Part shown: in pieces, positions 51,301 to 60,036 of the stretch
How the letters are laid out: the number at the start of each line of letters is the position of its first letter
Position numbering within the stretch: the stretch's first letter is position 1
From: Cognatishimia coralii
GTDB lineage: Bacteria > Pseudomonadota > Alphaproteobacteria > Rhodobacterales > Rhodobacteraceae
Direction of reading: 5' to 3'
NCBI RefSeq assembly: GCF_037478305.1
Contig: NZ_JBBGAZ010000009.1
Location: 1 to 64,000 of the forward strand
DNA length: 64,000 bases
Made by a program: the position numbers and the translations under genes
The notes under the pieces: model-generated
The model's input: only the letters and a program-made list of their open reading frames with translations
Told to the model about the DNA's origin: nothing
Database searches by the model: none

Positions 51301-52906
51301 GAAAGTTACCGACCTGATCGCGCGTCTGCGCCACTCGACCAAAGGCGTGACGCTGATCTCCCCTCCTCCGCACCACGACATCTATTCGATCGAAGACCTC
51401 GCGCAGCTGATCTATGACCTGAAACAGATCAACCCACGCTGTAAGGTGACCGTGAAATTGGTGGCGTCTTCGGGCGTTGGCACGATTGCGGCGGGTGTGG
51501 CCAAGGCGAAAGCCGATGTGATCCTGATCTCGGGCCACAATGGTGGTACTGGTGCCTCGCCTGCGACCTCGATCAAATACGCGGGTCTGCCATGGGAGAT
51601 GGGCCTGACGGAGGCACACCAAGTCCTCGCGATGAACAACCTGCGTGAACGCGTGACCCTGCGGACCGATGGCGGCCTGCGCACTGGGCGCGACATCGTC
51701 ATGGCAGCAATGCTGGGCGCTGAGGAATACGGCATCGGCACCGCGGCTCTGATTGCGATGGGCTGTATTATGGTCCGCCAGTGTCAGTCCAACACCTGCC
51801 CTGTCGGCATCTGTACTCAGGACGAAGCCCTGCGTGGCAAGTTCACCGGGACTGCAGACAAGGTCGTGAACCTGATCACCTTCTACGCGCAAGAAGTTCG
51901 CGAAATCCTCGCAGAAATCGGTGCGCGGTCGTTGGACGACGTGATCGGTCGCGCGGATCTGTTGGCGCAGGTCTCTCGTGGCTCCGCACACTTGGATGAT
52001 CTGGACCTTAACCCGCTCTTGATCACCGTCGATGGCGCTGCCGAGATCGTCTACAACCGCGATAAAGAGCGTAACGCTGTACCAGATACTCTGGACGCAG
52101 AAATCGTCCGTGATGCGGCACGATTCCTGCAGGATGGCGAGAAAATGCAACTGTCCTACGCGGTGCAGAACACGCACCGGACTGTGGGCACGCGAACCTC
52201 GAGCCACATCGTTAAGAACTTTGGCATGCGCAATTCTCTGCAAGAGGATCACCTGACGGTGAAACTCGCAGGCTCTGCGGGTCAGTCACTCGGGGCCTTC
52301 GCAGCTCCGGGCCTCAAAATCGAGGTGTCGGGTGACGCAAACGATTATGTGGGCAAAGGCCTGTCCGGTGGCACAGTTGTGGTGCGGCCTCCAATGAACA
52401 CTCCCCTTGTTGCCAGTGACAACACGATCATTGGCAACACGGTGCTCTACGGCGCAACCGACGGCCACCTCTTCGCCGCCGGTCGTGCCGGAGAGCGATT
52501 TGCGGTCCGGAACTCGGGCGCAAAAGTGGTGATTGAGGGCTGTGGCAGCAACGGCTGTGAGTACATGACCGGCGGCGTCGCCGTGATCCTTGGCAGCATC
52601 GGCGCGAACTTTGGCGCAGGGATGACCGGCGGCATGGCGTATCTTTACGACCCGGAAGGCACAGCCGAAGCTGTGATGAACATGGAGACCTTGGTCACCT
52701 GTCCCGTCACCGTCGCGCATTGGGAAGAACAGCTGAAAACTCTGGTGGAACGGCATGCCAAAGAGACCGGCAGCCGCAAGGCGCAAGACATTCTGCAGCA
52801 TTGGGATCTGGAGAAAGGCAACTTCTTGCAGGTCTGCCCGAAAGAGATGCTCGACAAGATCGCGCACCCGATTTCGGTCGAAGACGCGGCGATCCCCGCG
52901 GAATAA
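48368..52906 (+). CDS. gltB: glutamate synthase (NADPH) large subunit
   Basis: A 1512-residue GOGAT large subunit making two glutamates from glutamine and 2-oxoglutarate. Domain order: short propeptide of 33 residues, glutaminase domain opening with the N-terminal nucleophile Cys34 (HSSCGVGLVVAVDG), central domain, FMN synthase domain with SGHNGGTGASPATSIKYAG and the 3Fe-4S ligands in GCIMVRQCQSNTCPVGICTQ, and the C-terminal beta-helix (GGTVVVRPP, GRAGERFAVRNSGA). Full length. A clean terminator follows. Confidence 0.96.
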   Translation: MTKYDENWVRDEEAKRAYMAENGLYSESEEHSSCGVGLVVAVDGKRSRKVVDAGIDALKAIWHRGAVDADGKTGDGAGIHVQLPGEFFYDQIKRTGHEPNKDELFAVGQVFLPRTDFGAQETCRTIVESEILRMGYFIYGWRHVPVDVTCLGEKANATRPEIEQILISNSKGVDEETFERELYVIRRRIEKAAAAAGIGELYIASLSCRSIIYKGMMLAEQVAVFYPDLMDERFESAFAIYHQRYSTNTFPQWWLAQPFRMLAHNGEINTLKGNLNWLKSHEIRMASEFFGDMAEDIKPIVPGGASDSAALDGVFEVMVRAGRSAPMAKTMLVPESWSKTAVDLPKPWIDMYSYCNSVMEPWDGPAALAMTDGQWVCAGLDRNGLRPMRYVVTGDGLLISGSEAGMVPIDEATVVEKGALGPGQMIAVDMAEGKLYHDTEIKDSLAQARPYGDWVGKIRDLDAELQAVTETPSFTGNDLRRRQVAAGYSIEELEQILAPMAEDGKETLASMGDDTPSAVLSKQYRPLSHFFRQNFSQVTNPPIDSLREFRVMSLKTRFGNLKNVLDEDGSQTEIILLDSPFVGNAQFDTLIGAFDDTVVTIDCTFPAGGEAGALRAALNRVRDEAEDAVRSGAGHIVLTDKAQSADAVAMPMILATSAVHSHLTRKGLRTFCSLNVQSAECIDPHYFAVLVGSGATVVNAYLAEDSLADRIERGLLDIDLTTAVARYREAIDQGLLKIMAKMGISVISSYRGGLNFEAVGLSRAMVAEFFPGMTSRISGIGVAGIQKKAEEVHAKGFGGADSILPIGGFYKARKSGESHAWGAQTMHMMQAACDRASYDLWKQYSKKMQANPPIHLRDLLAIKPLGEAVPLEEVESITSIRKRFVTPGMSLGALSPESHKALNVAMNRIGAKSDSGEGGEDPAHFHPEPNGDNPSAKIKQVASGRFGVTAEYLNQCEELEIKVAQGAKPGEGGQLPGMKVTDLIARLRHSTKGVTLISPPPHHDIYSIEDLAQLIYDLKQINPRCKVTVKLVASSGVGTIAAGVAKAKADVILISGHNGGTGASPATSIKYAGLPWEMGLTEAHQVLAMNNLRERVTLRTDGGLRTGRDIVMAAMLGAEEYGIGTAALIAMGCIMVRQCQSNTCPVGICTQDEALRGKFTGTADKVVNLITFYAQEVREILAEIGARSLDDVIGRADLLAQVSRGSAHLDDLDLNPLLITVDGAAEIVYNRDKERNAVPDTLDAEIVRDAARFLQDGEKMQLSYAVQNTHRTVGTRTSSHIVKNFGMRNSLQEDHLTVKLAGSAGQSLGAFAAPGLKIEVSGDANDYVGKGLSGGTVVVRPPMNTPLVASDNTIIGNTVLYGATDGHLFAAGRAGERFAVRNSGAKVVIEGCGSNGCEYMTGGVAVILGSIGANFGAGMTGGMAYLYDPEGTAEAVMNMETLVTCPVTVAHWEEQLKTLVERHAKETGSRKAQDILQHWDLEKGNFLQVCPKEMLDKIAHPISVEDAAIPAE

Positions 52907-52930
52907 TTCCACCATATCGCGAAATCAACC

Positions 52931-52959
52931 AAAGGGCGCTCAACCAGAGCGCCCTTTTT
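52931..52959 (+). terminator. intrinsic terminator of gltDB
   Basis: Arms AAAGGGCGCTC (52931-52941) and GAGCGCCCTTT (52947-52957) with a five-base loop, running into five T (52955-52959). It lies 25 bases after the gltB stop. Confidence 0.9.
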
Positions 52960-53050
52960 GCGATGCAGCGCCGCAACATAAACCTTTAAGCGGAAAGCCG
53001 TGGACGTTGGTTTATATTCAATGCCTTCGAGACATCGCAAATTTTCGGGC

Positions 53051-53425
53051 ATGAAAAATACAATACTCCGAGCCAGTCTATTGGGGCTCGTTTTGGCGGT
53101 ATCATCGAGCAGTGGACACGCCGGGGAATGTGGATACGAAAAATGCTGGGGCGCAGTTGCCTTCGGGCACAAAGGACGCATCAGTTATAGCTTCGGCAAA
53201 TGGTCAGAGCGGGCAGCCCATAGGGAAGCAACAAAATCCTGCCGATGGATGTGCTCAGAAGTGCATACATTCTACAATGAATGCGCTGCAGTTGCGCGAG
53301 GAGCGGACCAGAAATGGGCGATCTCGACTGCGCGGACCCGAGATCTGGCTAAGGACAAAGCCAAGAAGGCCTGTAGCGCGACGTCTTACGAATGCCGCGT
53401 GATTGTTTGGGCCTGCTCACGCTGA
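53051..53425 (+). CDS. secreted DUF4189-like small protein
   Basis: A 124-residue protein with a signal peptide (MKNTILRASLLGLVLAVSSS, cleavage near GHA-GE). The mature part is Cys-rich and contains ECGYEKCWGAVAFG, AHREATKSCRW and KDKAKKACSATSYECR, the repeating Ala-Cys helix pattern of DUF4189 proteins. Function unknown; paired Cys suggest disulphides in the periplasm. The ribosome site is weak. The in-frame codon at 53000 would mask the signal peptide. Confidence 0.65.
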   Translation: MKNTILRASLLGLVLAVSSSSGHAGECGYEKCWGAVAFGHKGRISYSFGKWSERAAHREATKSCRWMCSEVHTFYNECAAVARGADQKWAISTARTRDLAKDKAKKACSATSYECRVIVWACSR

Positions 53426-53501
53426 TTTCTTGCGAAAACCAGCAGTGACGCGTATCTCGTGAATAGATAGAGTGGTGATGCAGTCAATCGGGTCCAGATA
53501 A

Positions 53502-54227
53502 ATGGCCAAAAAGGCAAGACCTAGAAAAAAGACAACAAAGAAGGTCGGGTGGTTCAAACGACAACGCCAGCGGATTCGGTTGGTGGTTGTGCGCGGATTG
53601 CTCGGAGTCAGTGCTGTGTTTTTATTAGCGATTGCTTTTTACGGGTTGGTCGATCCTCCGACCACATGGACCATTTATTCAGAACGCGAACGCCTCGGAG
53701 AGGTCGATTTCCAATGGGTCGACGCTGATGACGTTGCACCCGTTGTGTTCCGCTCTGTTGTGGCGGCTGAGGACGCCAATTTCTGCGACCACTGGGGCTT
53801 TGACATGAGCGCTATCCGAGACGCCATTGCGGATGGCGCAGACCGGGGTGCTTCGACCCTGACCCAACAGACTGTGAAAAACGTCTACCTCTGGCAGGGC
53901 CGCAGTTGGGTGCGCAAGGCGCTCGAGGCGGTGACCACGCCCTTTGTCGAGCTGATCTGGACCAAACGGAGGATCCTAGAGGTCTATGTGAATGTTGCCG
54001 AGTTTGACGAAGGCGTCTTTGGCGTGGACGCGGCAGCTCAGCATTATTTCGGGGTTTTACCCTCGCAACTTAGCGCAGCGCAGGCCGCGCGGCTGGCGGC
54101 GATCCTGCCCAACCCGAAACAACGTTCGGCCAGCCGCCCCAGCAACGCCGTGGTCAGACGCGCGGCACAGATTATCGATGGGGCAGCGACAATCCAAAAA
54201 GACGGGCGCGCCGCTTGTTTTGAATAA
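53502..54227 (+). CDS. mtgA: monofunctional peptidoglycan transglycosylase
   Basis: A 241-residue GT51 glycosyltransferase that polymerises lipid II. A basic cytoplasmic tail is followed by one membrane anchor (about residues 30-52). Motifs are AAEDANFCDHWGFD with the catalytic Glu, GASTLTQQTVKNVYLWQGRS, and IWTKRRILEVYVNVAEFDEG. There is no transpeptidase domain, so it is the MtgA type. Length is normal. Confidence 0.93.
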   Translation: MAKKARPRKKTTKKVGWFKRQRQRIRLVVVRGLLGVSAVFLLAIAFYGLVDPPTTWTIYSERERLGEVDFQWVDADDVAPVVFRSVVAAEDANFCDHWGFDMSAIRDAIADGADRGASTLTQQTVKNVYLWQGRSWVRKALEAVTTPFVELIWTKRRILEVYVNVAEFDEGVFGVDAAAQHYFGVLPSQLSAAQAARLAAILPNPKQRSASRPSNAVVRRAAQIIDGAATIQKDGRAACFE

Positions 54228-54300
54228 GCCACCACTCAGTGGTTGAATCCTTTGTGTGATTTCTGCAATTAGAGAGAGACTTCGTCTCATCCGGTGACAT

Positions 54301-54966
54301 ATGGCCCGTCTCTTTCACGCCCCTCTTTCTCCTTTCTGCCGCAAAGTGCGCCTGAGCCTTGCGGAAAAGAAAATTGAATGTGAGCTGGTTGAAGAACGCT
54401 ATTGGGAGAAGGATGCAGATTTCCTGCGCCGTAACCCGGCTGGCAAAGTGCCCGTGCTGCGCATGGGCGAGAGAACCATGTCCGAAAGTGCGGCCATCTG
54501 CGAGTATCTGGAAGAAGCCTATCCAGAACCTGCTTTGCTGCCGAAAGGGGCGGATAAACGCTATGAAGTCCGCCGTCTGGTCAGCTGGTTTGACGATAAA
54601 TTCCATGCCGAGGTGACCAGCAACCTTCTGTATGAGCGGGTCAATCGCAAGCTGCATGGCACAGGCTATCCGATCAGCTCGAACGTCAAAGACGGCGCGA
54701 AAGCGATCAAGTATCACCTGGACTATATGAACTGGCTGCTGGAGCATCGCCGTTGGTTGGCAGGCGACACAATGAGCCTCGCGGATTTCGCAGCAGCAGC
54801 GCATCTGTCATCGTTGGATTATATCAGCGACGTGGATTGGAACCGCTCGCAATCGGTTAAGGACTGGTACGCGACGATCAAGTCTCGTCCGGCCTTCCGG
54901 TCCATTCTGGCAGATCACGTGCCGGGCTTCCCGCCGCCACCCCATTACGCGGATCTGGATTTCTGA
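54301..54966 (+). CDS. glutathione S-transferase family protein
   Basis: A 221-residue GST. The thioredoxin-like N domain reads LFHAPLSPFCRKVRLSLAEK, with Ser and Cys in SPFC as candidate catalytic residues, and continues NPAGKVPVLRMGERTMSESA, the glutathione-binding loop. The all-helical C domain includes WLAGDTMSLADFAAAAHLSS. The substrate cannot be inferred. It precedes queG by 97 bases that contain a repeat element. Confidence 0.88.
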   Translation: MARLFHAPLSPFCRKVRLSLAEKKIECELVEERYWEKDADFLRRNPAGKVPVLRMGERTMSESAAICEYLEEAYPEPALLPKGADKRYEVRRLVSWFDDKFHAEVTSNLLYERVNRKLHGTGYPISSNVKDGAKAIKYHLDYMNWLLEHRRWLAGDTMSLADFAAAAHLSSLDYISDVDWNRSQSVKDWYATIKSRPAFRSILADHVPGFPPPPHYADLDF

Positions 54967-54975
54967 TAGGTAGCG

Positions 54976-55054
54976 GAGGGGCCGTCTGCCCCTCTGAGCG
55001 GTCGCGCGTCGCGCGCCCACCCATTCACCCCGAGGATATTTCGGGCAAGAGAAA
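54976..55054. repeat. composite intergenic repeat, copy A
   Basis: Three parts in order: hairpin GAGGGGC-CGTCT-GCCCCTC (54976-54994), a GC-only short dyad CGCG-N5-CGCG (55003-55015), and a 30-base tail (55025-55054) beginning TCACCCC and ending GCAAGAGAAA. The same architecture, with a similar tail, occurs at 62091-62151. The tail ends ten bases before the queG start and may supply its purine-rich ribosome site. Confidence 0.6.
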
Positions 55055-55063
55055 GCGTTCGGT

Positions 55064-56122
55064 TTGGATCTGAAAGCACGACTATTGGCCGAAGCCGAGG
55101 CGGTGGGATTTGACCTATGCCGTATCACGCGGCCTGATGCTGTGCCTTGGGTGCCGGAAGGCCTGCGTGGATTTTTGGAGGCTGGGCATCACGGTCAGAT
55201 GGGCTGGCTCGCGGATCGGGTGCATTGGCGTGAAAACCCTGCGGCTTTGTGGCCTGAGGCGCGCTCTGTGATTGTATTGGGCGAAAGCTATACGCCCGAG
55301 GTCGATCCGCTGGCGGTGCATGGGATGGCAGATCGTGCGGCGATCTCGGTTTATGCTCAGAACAAGGACTATCATGATCTGGTCAAGAAACGCCTGAAGC
55401 GCTTGGCCCGTTGGTTGATTGCCGAAGTGGGATCCGAGACGGAGGTGAAGATCTTTGTCGACACGGCACCCGTGCCTGAGAAAGCATTGGGACAGGCGTC
55501 GGGGCTTGGGTGGCAGGGCAAGCACACCAACTTAGTCAGCAGAGATCTGGGCAGTTGGTTCTTCATCGGATCGGTCTTTACCACGGTTGAATTAGAGCCT
55601 GATCCACCTGAGATCGACCATTGCGGGTCCTGCCGCGCTTGTCTGGATGCCTGCCCAACGAATGCCTTTCCAGCCCCAAATCAGATCGACGCGCGACGAT
55701 GCATTTCTTATCTGACCATTGAACATCACGGGCCGGTGGATGAAGGGTTACGCCCCCTCTTGGGCAATCGCATTTACGGCTGCGACGATTGTCTGGCGGC
55801 CTGCCCCTGGAATAAATTCGCCGTGGAAGCGCGTGAGATCCGATATCACGCGCGGGACGATCTGATCGCACCCAAGCTGGGCGAATTGGTCGCGTTAGAC
55901 GACACTGCGTTCCGCGCGAAATTCTCGGGCAGTCCGATCAAACGCATCGGGCGCAACCGCTTTGTGCGCAATGTGCTCTATGCGATGGGGAACTCGGGGA
56001 TCGCCGACTATATCCCCCAGATCGAAGGACTCAGCCAAGACCCCGACGCCACGGTCGCAGATGCCGCGCAATGGGCCTTGGCGCGACTGCGGGATGTCGC
56101 GAATGGGGTTGATCGGGGATAA
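55064..56122 (+). CDS. queG: epoxyqueuosine reductase
   Basis: A 352-residue cobalamin and 4Fe-4S enzyme for the last step of queuosine synthesis in tRNA. It has the two ferredoxin-type clusters CGSCRACLDACPTNAF and CDDCLAACPWNKF, the LGWQGKHTNLVSRDLGSWFF segment and a C-terminal HEAT-like part (residues about 285-345). The start is read as a TTG at 55064 by match to the family N terminus; no ATG fits. Length is normal. Confidence 0.92.
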   Translation: MDLKARLLAEAEAVGFDLCRITRPDAVPWVPEGLRGFLEAGHHGQMGWLADRVHWRENPAALWPEARSVIVLGESYTPEVDPLAVHGMADRAAISVYAQNKDYHDLVKKRLKRLARWLIAEVGSETEVKIFVDTAPVPEKALGQASGLGWQGKHTNLVSRDLGSWFFIGSVFTTVELEPDPPEIDHCGSCRACLDACPTNAFPAPNQIDARRCISYLTIEHHGPVDEGLRPLLGNRIYGCDDCLAACPWNKFAVEAREIRYHARDDLIAPKLGELVALDDTAFRAKFSGSPIKRIGRNRFVRNVLYAMGNSGIADYIPQIEGLSQDPDATVADAAQWALARLRDVANGVDRG

Positions 56123-56164
56123 TCCACAGGGTAGCCCTCGGCGACCACGAGGGGAGAGAGCGAC

Positions 56165-58171
56165 ATGAGCCTGGCGCTGGGTGTTGATACCGGAGGAACC
56201 TATACGGACGCGGTGCTTATCCGAGACGAGGCCGAGGTGATCGCCTCTGCGAAATCCCTGACAACGCGCCATGATCTGGCCGAGGGTATTGGCGGCGCGG
56301 TTGAGGCGGTTTTGAGCCAATCCGGCGTAGATCCTTCGGACATTTCTCTTGCCTCCTTGTCTACCACTCTGGCGACCAATGCTTTGGTTGAAGGCCAAGG
56401 CGGCCGCGTGGCGTTGGTGCTGATCGGGTTCAAGGAAAGCGACCTAGCAAAACATGGCCTGAGCGATGCGCTGGCGGGTGATCCGGCGGTCGTGATTGAG
56501 GGCGGGCATACCCATGCAGGAGGTGAAAAAGCGCCTTTGGATGAGGTCGGGCTTTTGTCCTGGCTGACAGAACATGGGGACGGTGTTTCAGGCTTTGCCG
56601 TCGCCGCGCAGTTCGCCACCCGCAATCCGGCGCATGAGCAAGAAGCGCTGCGGCTGATCAAAGAAGCCACAGGTAAACCGGTCACCTGTTCGCACCACCT
56701 GTCTTCGAAATTGAACGGGCCCAAACGTGCCCTGACCGCGATCCTCAATGCGCGGTTGATCGGGATGATCGACGGACTGATCTCGCGCGCGGAAACGCGG
56801 CTGACAGAGCTGGGCATCACTGCCCCCTTAATGGTCGTGCGCGGCGATGGCGCATTGATTTCGGCGGACTTTGCCCGAGAGCGCCCGATTGAAACGATCC
56901 TGTCGGGCCCTGCGGCCTCTATCGTCGGTGCACGCTGGATGACGCAGGCCGACCACGCCCTCGTCAGCGATATCGGCGGCACCACGACAGACGTCTGCCT
57001 TCTTACAGGCGGACGCCCTGCGATTGACCCGGACGGTGCGCGTGTTGGTCCGTTTCGCACGATGGTCGAGGCCGTTGCGATGCGCACGACGGGCCTAGGC
57101 GGCGACTCCGAAGTACATTTCGTGGGCGAAGGCCTAAAGGGCGGCGTCACCCTTGGGCCTCGTCGCTTGCTGCCCATCTCATTGATGGCGCTTGATGCGC
57201 CCGAGATGGTGCACGAGGTTCTGGACCGCCAATTGGGCAACAGCGCGCCCGGAGATCACGATGCGCGTTTTGCGCGGCGTGTCCTGGGTCAGACACCTGT
57301 AGGTCTTGAAGGGCGCGGGGCGGATCTTTTGGACCGTTTGGGCGATAATCTGCGCCCCTTTGGAGATGTGCTTCGCAATCGCCTTGACGCGAAGGCTCTG
57401 CGCCGTCTGGTGGAGCGCGGATTGGTGCAGATCGCTGGCGTGACTCCATCGGATGCAAGCCATGTTATGGGCAAGGTTTCGGTTTGGGATCGTGACGCGG
57501 CAGAAAAGGCGCTGATGCTGTTTGGCCGCCGTCGCACGGGCGCGGGCAATCCCTTGGCGAAGTCAGCCGTAGACATGGCAAAGATCATCATCGATCAGCT
57601 TACGGATCAGACCAAATGGGCTTTGCTAGAGACTGCTTTCGCCGAAGAGGCCCATGATTTTGCCGGAACCTCCGCGGATCTGGCGCGGTCAAACATGTTG
57701 GCGGCGGCGCTCTCGGGGCATCGTGGCATTCTGCGGATGGATGCGGGACTTAACCTCCCGGTGATCGGCTTGGGCGCCTCTGCCAAAAGCTACTACCCTG
57801 CGGTCGGCAATGCGCTGAATTGCGAGATGATCTTGCCGGACCATGCAGGGGTCGCCAATGCGATTGGGGCTGTGGTCGGGCAGGTCACGATCCGTCGGCG
57901 CGGGACAGTGACGTCACCGTCCGAGGGACGGTTCCGCGTGCATCTTGATGCGGAACCCGAGGACTATGGCACGGCCGAACAGGCGATGAAACGGCTTGAA
58001 GACTGGCTGCGCACCGGGGCGCTTGCGGATGCAAAAGCGGCAGGCGCCGAGGGTATTCAGGTCACAGCTCTGCGCGACGTGAAATCCGCTCAGGCTGAAA
58101 ACCGTGAGGTATTCATCGAGGCCGATATCCTTGTCGAAGCCTCTGGTCGCCCGCGTATTGCGGTGGAATAG
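56165..58171 (+). CDS. hydantoinase/oxoprolinase A-like protein
   Basis: A 668-residue protein of the HyuA (hydantoinase/oxoprolinase/acetophenone carboxylase) family. The actin-like ATP-binding fold shows GVDTGGTYTDAVLIRD at the N terminus and VSDIGGTTTDVCLLTGG near residue 275. It normally pairs with a HyuB subunit, which is absent here. The next gene, 22 bases on, is a metal-dependent cyclase-family hydrolase. The pair may hydrolyse a cyclic amide in two steps; the substrate is unknown. Confidence 0.83.
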   Translation: MSLALGVDTGGTYTDAVLIRDEAEVIASAKSLTTRHDLAEGIGGAVEAVLSQSGVDPSDISLASLSTTLATNALVEGQGGRVALVLIGFKESDLAKHGLSDALAGDPAVVIEGGHTHAGGEKAPLDEVGLLSWLTEHGDGVSGFAVAAQFATRNPAHEQEALRLIKEATGKPVTCSHHLSSKLNGPKRALTAILNARLIGMIDGLISRAETRLTELGITAPLMVVRGDGALISADFARERPIETILSGPAASIVGARWMTQADHALVSDIGGTTTDVCLLTGGRPAIDPDGARVGPFRTMVEAVAMRTTGLGGDSEVHFVGEGLKGGVTLGPRRLLPISLMALDAPEMVHEVLDRQLGNSAPGDHDARFARRVLGQTPVGLEGRGADLLDRLGDNLRPFGDVLRNRLDAKALRRLVERGLVQIAGVTPSDASHVMGKVSVWDRDAAEKALMLFGRRRTGAGNPLAKSAVDMAKIIIDQLTDQTKWALLETAFAEEAHDFAGTSADLARSNMLAAALSGHRGILRMDAGLNLPVIGLGASAKSYYPAVGNALNCEMILPDHAGVANAIGAVVGQVTIRRRGTVTSPSEGRFRVHLDAEPEDYGTAEQAMKRLEDWLRTGALADAKAAGAEGIQVTALRDVKSAQAENREVFIEADILVEASGRPRIAVE

Positions 58172-58192
58172 AGCCTCATTTCGGAGAAACCC

Positions 58193-58969
58193 ATGCCGCG
58201 TCGTTTCGTTGATCTTTCCGTGCCTTTGGAAATGGGGATCGTGTCTGATCCCCCGATCATGTTGCCTGAAATGGAATATTTGACCCATGATCAAACCGCC
58301 GAACAGGTGATGTCCTTCTTTCCGGGCCTCGCCAAAGAAGACCTGCCGGGTGGCGAAGGCTGGGCGATTGAGCGGCTCAAGATCGCGACCCACAACGGCA
58401 CCCACCTGGATGCGCCCTACCACCACCATTCAACCATGAACAACGGAGAGCGCGCCATCACCATCGACGAAGTCCCACTGGAGTGGTGTATGAACCCCGG
58501 CGTGAAACTGGACTTCCGCCATTTTGAGGACGGCTATGTCGTCACCGCCGCCGATGTTGAGGCCGAGCTTGACCGGATCGGCCATACCCTCAAGCCCTTG
58601 GATATTGTCGTAGTGAACACGTCGGCGGGGACGCATTACGGCCAGCCCGACTATCTTCTCAAAGGCTGCGGCATGGGGCGTGAGGCGACGCTTTTCCTGA
58701 CGGAACGCGGCGTGCGTGTTACTGGCACGGACGCCTGGAGTTGGGACGCGCCGTTTGCGCTGACCGCCAAGGCCTATGCAGAGACCCAAGATCCATCCTT
58801 GATCTGGGAAGGTCATCGGGCCTCGATGGAGATCGGCTATTGCCACATAGAAAAACTGACAGCCCTAGAAGAGCTGCCAGCCACTGGATTTGAAATTTCG
58901 TGCTTTCCGTTCAAGATCAAAGGCGCATCAGCAGGATTCGTGCGCGCCGTGGCGATCTTTGAGGACTGA
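58193..58969 (+). CDS. cyclase family metal hydrolase (kynurenine formamidase-like)
   Basis: A 258-residue cyclase/KynB-fold protein. It has the metal motif HNGTHLDAPYHHH, near residue 65, and VTGTDAWSWDAPF plus GHRASMEIGYCHIEKL later. Members hydrolyse amide or formamide bonds, for example N-formylkynurenine, isatin or cyclic imides. GGAG lies six bases before the ATG, 22 bases after the HyuA-like gene. Joint action with that gene is an inference from coupling. It converges on msrA. Confidence 0.82.
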   Translation: MPRRFVDLSVPLEMGIVSDPPIMLPEMEYLTHDQTAEQVMSFFPGLAKEDLPGGEGWAIERLKIATHNGTHLDAPYHHHSTMNNGERAITIDEVPLEWCMNPGVKLDFRHFEDGYVVTAADVEAELDRIGHTLKPLDIVVVNTSAGTHYGQPDYLLKGCGMGREATLFLTERGVRVTGTDAWSWDAPFALTAKAYAETQDPSLIWEGHRASMEIGYCHIEKLTALEELPATGFEISCFPFKIKGASAGFVRAVAIFED

Positions 58970-58989
58970 CATTGGCGTGCAAACAGCGC

Positions 58990-59496
58990 CTATTCAGCAG
59001 CATCCCGTTTTGGCAGAACCCAGCCCGCGCGCGGGAAGTGACAGGTGTAGCCGCGCGGGTTCTTCACCAGATAGTCCTGATGATAGTCTTCAGCCTCCCA
59101 AAAGTCGCTGACCGGTTCGACTTCGGTGACCACTTTCCCTGGCCAAAGGCCTGACGCGTCGACATCCGCGATGGTGTCCAGCGCGACGGCTTTCTGTGCC
59201 TCGTCGACATAATAGATCGCCGAGCGATACGACGTCCCGATATCATTGCCCTGCCGGTTCACCGTGGTCGGGTCGTGGATCTGGAAAAAGAACTCCAGGA
59301 TCTCGCGATAGGAGGTCTGCGCCGGATCAAATATGATCTCGATACCCTCGGCATGGGTGCCATGGTTGCGATAGGTCGCGTTGGGCACATCGCCACCGGT
59401 ATAACCGACACGGGTTTTCAGAACACCTTTCTGGCGACGGATCAGATCCTCCATGCCCCAGAAACACCCCCCGGCCAATACTGCACGTTCACTCAT
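58990..59496 (-). CDS. msrA: peptide methionine-S-sulfoxide reductase
   Basis: A 168-residue MsrA reducing methionine (S)-sulfoxide. The catalytic motif is AGGCFWGMEDL at the N terminus. A later segment is HGTHAEGIEIIFDP, and a C-terminal resolving Cys is likely in RGYTCHF. The length is the short bacterial form. The start overlaps the msrB stop by four bases (ATGA), so msrB and msrA are coupled. Confidence 0.95.
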   Translation of the reverse strand: MSERAVLAGGCFWGMEDLIRRQKGVLKTRVGYTGGDVPNATYRNHGTHAEGIEIIFDPAQTSYREILEFFFQIHDPTTVNRQGNDIGTSYRSAIYYVDEAQKAVALDTIADVDASGLWPGKVVTEVEPVSDFWEAEDYHQDYLVKNPRGYTCHFPRAGWVLPKRDAAE

Positions 59497-59942
59497 GCTA
59501 CGTCCTCCACTTGATCGATATAGGCGCCATAGCCTTCGGCCTCCATGTCATCGCGATGCACGAACCGAAGGCTGGCTGAGTTGATGCAATAGCGCAAACC
59601 ACCCCGATCCTGAGGTCCGTCCGGAAAGACATGCCCCAGATGGCTGTCGCCATGTTTTGAACGCACCTCGGTGCGGATCATTCCGTGCGTGGCGTCGTGG
59701 TGTTCGGTAACATGTGCCGCTTCGATAGGTTTGGTAAAGCTCGGCCAGCCACAACCCGATTCATATTTGTCGGAACTTGCGAACAGAGGTTCACCAGAAA
59801 CAACATCGACATAGATCCCAGGCTCTTTGTTATAAAGCAAATTCCCTGAACCGGGCCGTTCTGTCCCGCTTTGTTGCGTCACCCAGAACTGCTCGTCCGT
59901 CAGATTGGCGATGACATCAGGGTCTTTGCGATATTGGGTCAT
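59493..59942 (-). CDS. msrB: peptide methionine-R-sulfoxide reductase, zinc-free type
   Basis: A 149-residue MsrB. The catalytic Cys is in GLRYCINSASLRF and the conserved SGCGWPSF lies upstream. The two CxxC pairs that bind zinc in many MsrB proteins are replaced by VDVVSGEP and RSKHGDSH, so this should be the zinc-free form. The ATG at 59942 has a GGAGG site five bases before it. It forms a two-gene unit with msrA for oxidative damage repair. Confidence 0.93.
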   Translation of the reverse strand: MTQYRKDPDVIANLTDEQFWVTQQSGTERPGSGNLLYNKEPGIYVDVVSGEPLFASSDKYESGCGWPSFTKPIEAAHVTEHHDATHGMIRTEVRSKHGDSHLGHVFPDGPQDRGGLRYCINSASLRFVHRDDMEAEGYGAYIDQVEDVA

Positions 59943-60036
59943 AAGAACCTCCAAATATGTGTCCTGTCCAATAGATGGCGCGCGTCGTTGTAATTCAAAG
60001 GTTTGTTGCCATAATCTGACAGAGCTGTGAACGCGA

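Noticed and set aside
48875..52252. A 1125-codon open frame on the minus strand
   Set aside because: It lies wholly antisense to gltB, whose full-length motifs are clear. Its translation has no domain pattern and is rich in His, Arg and Val, as expected when a GC-rich gene is read backwards.
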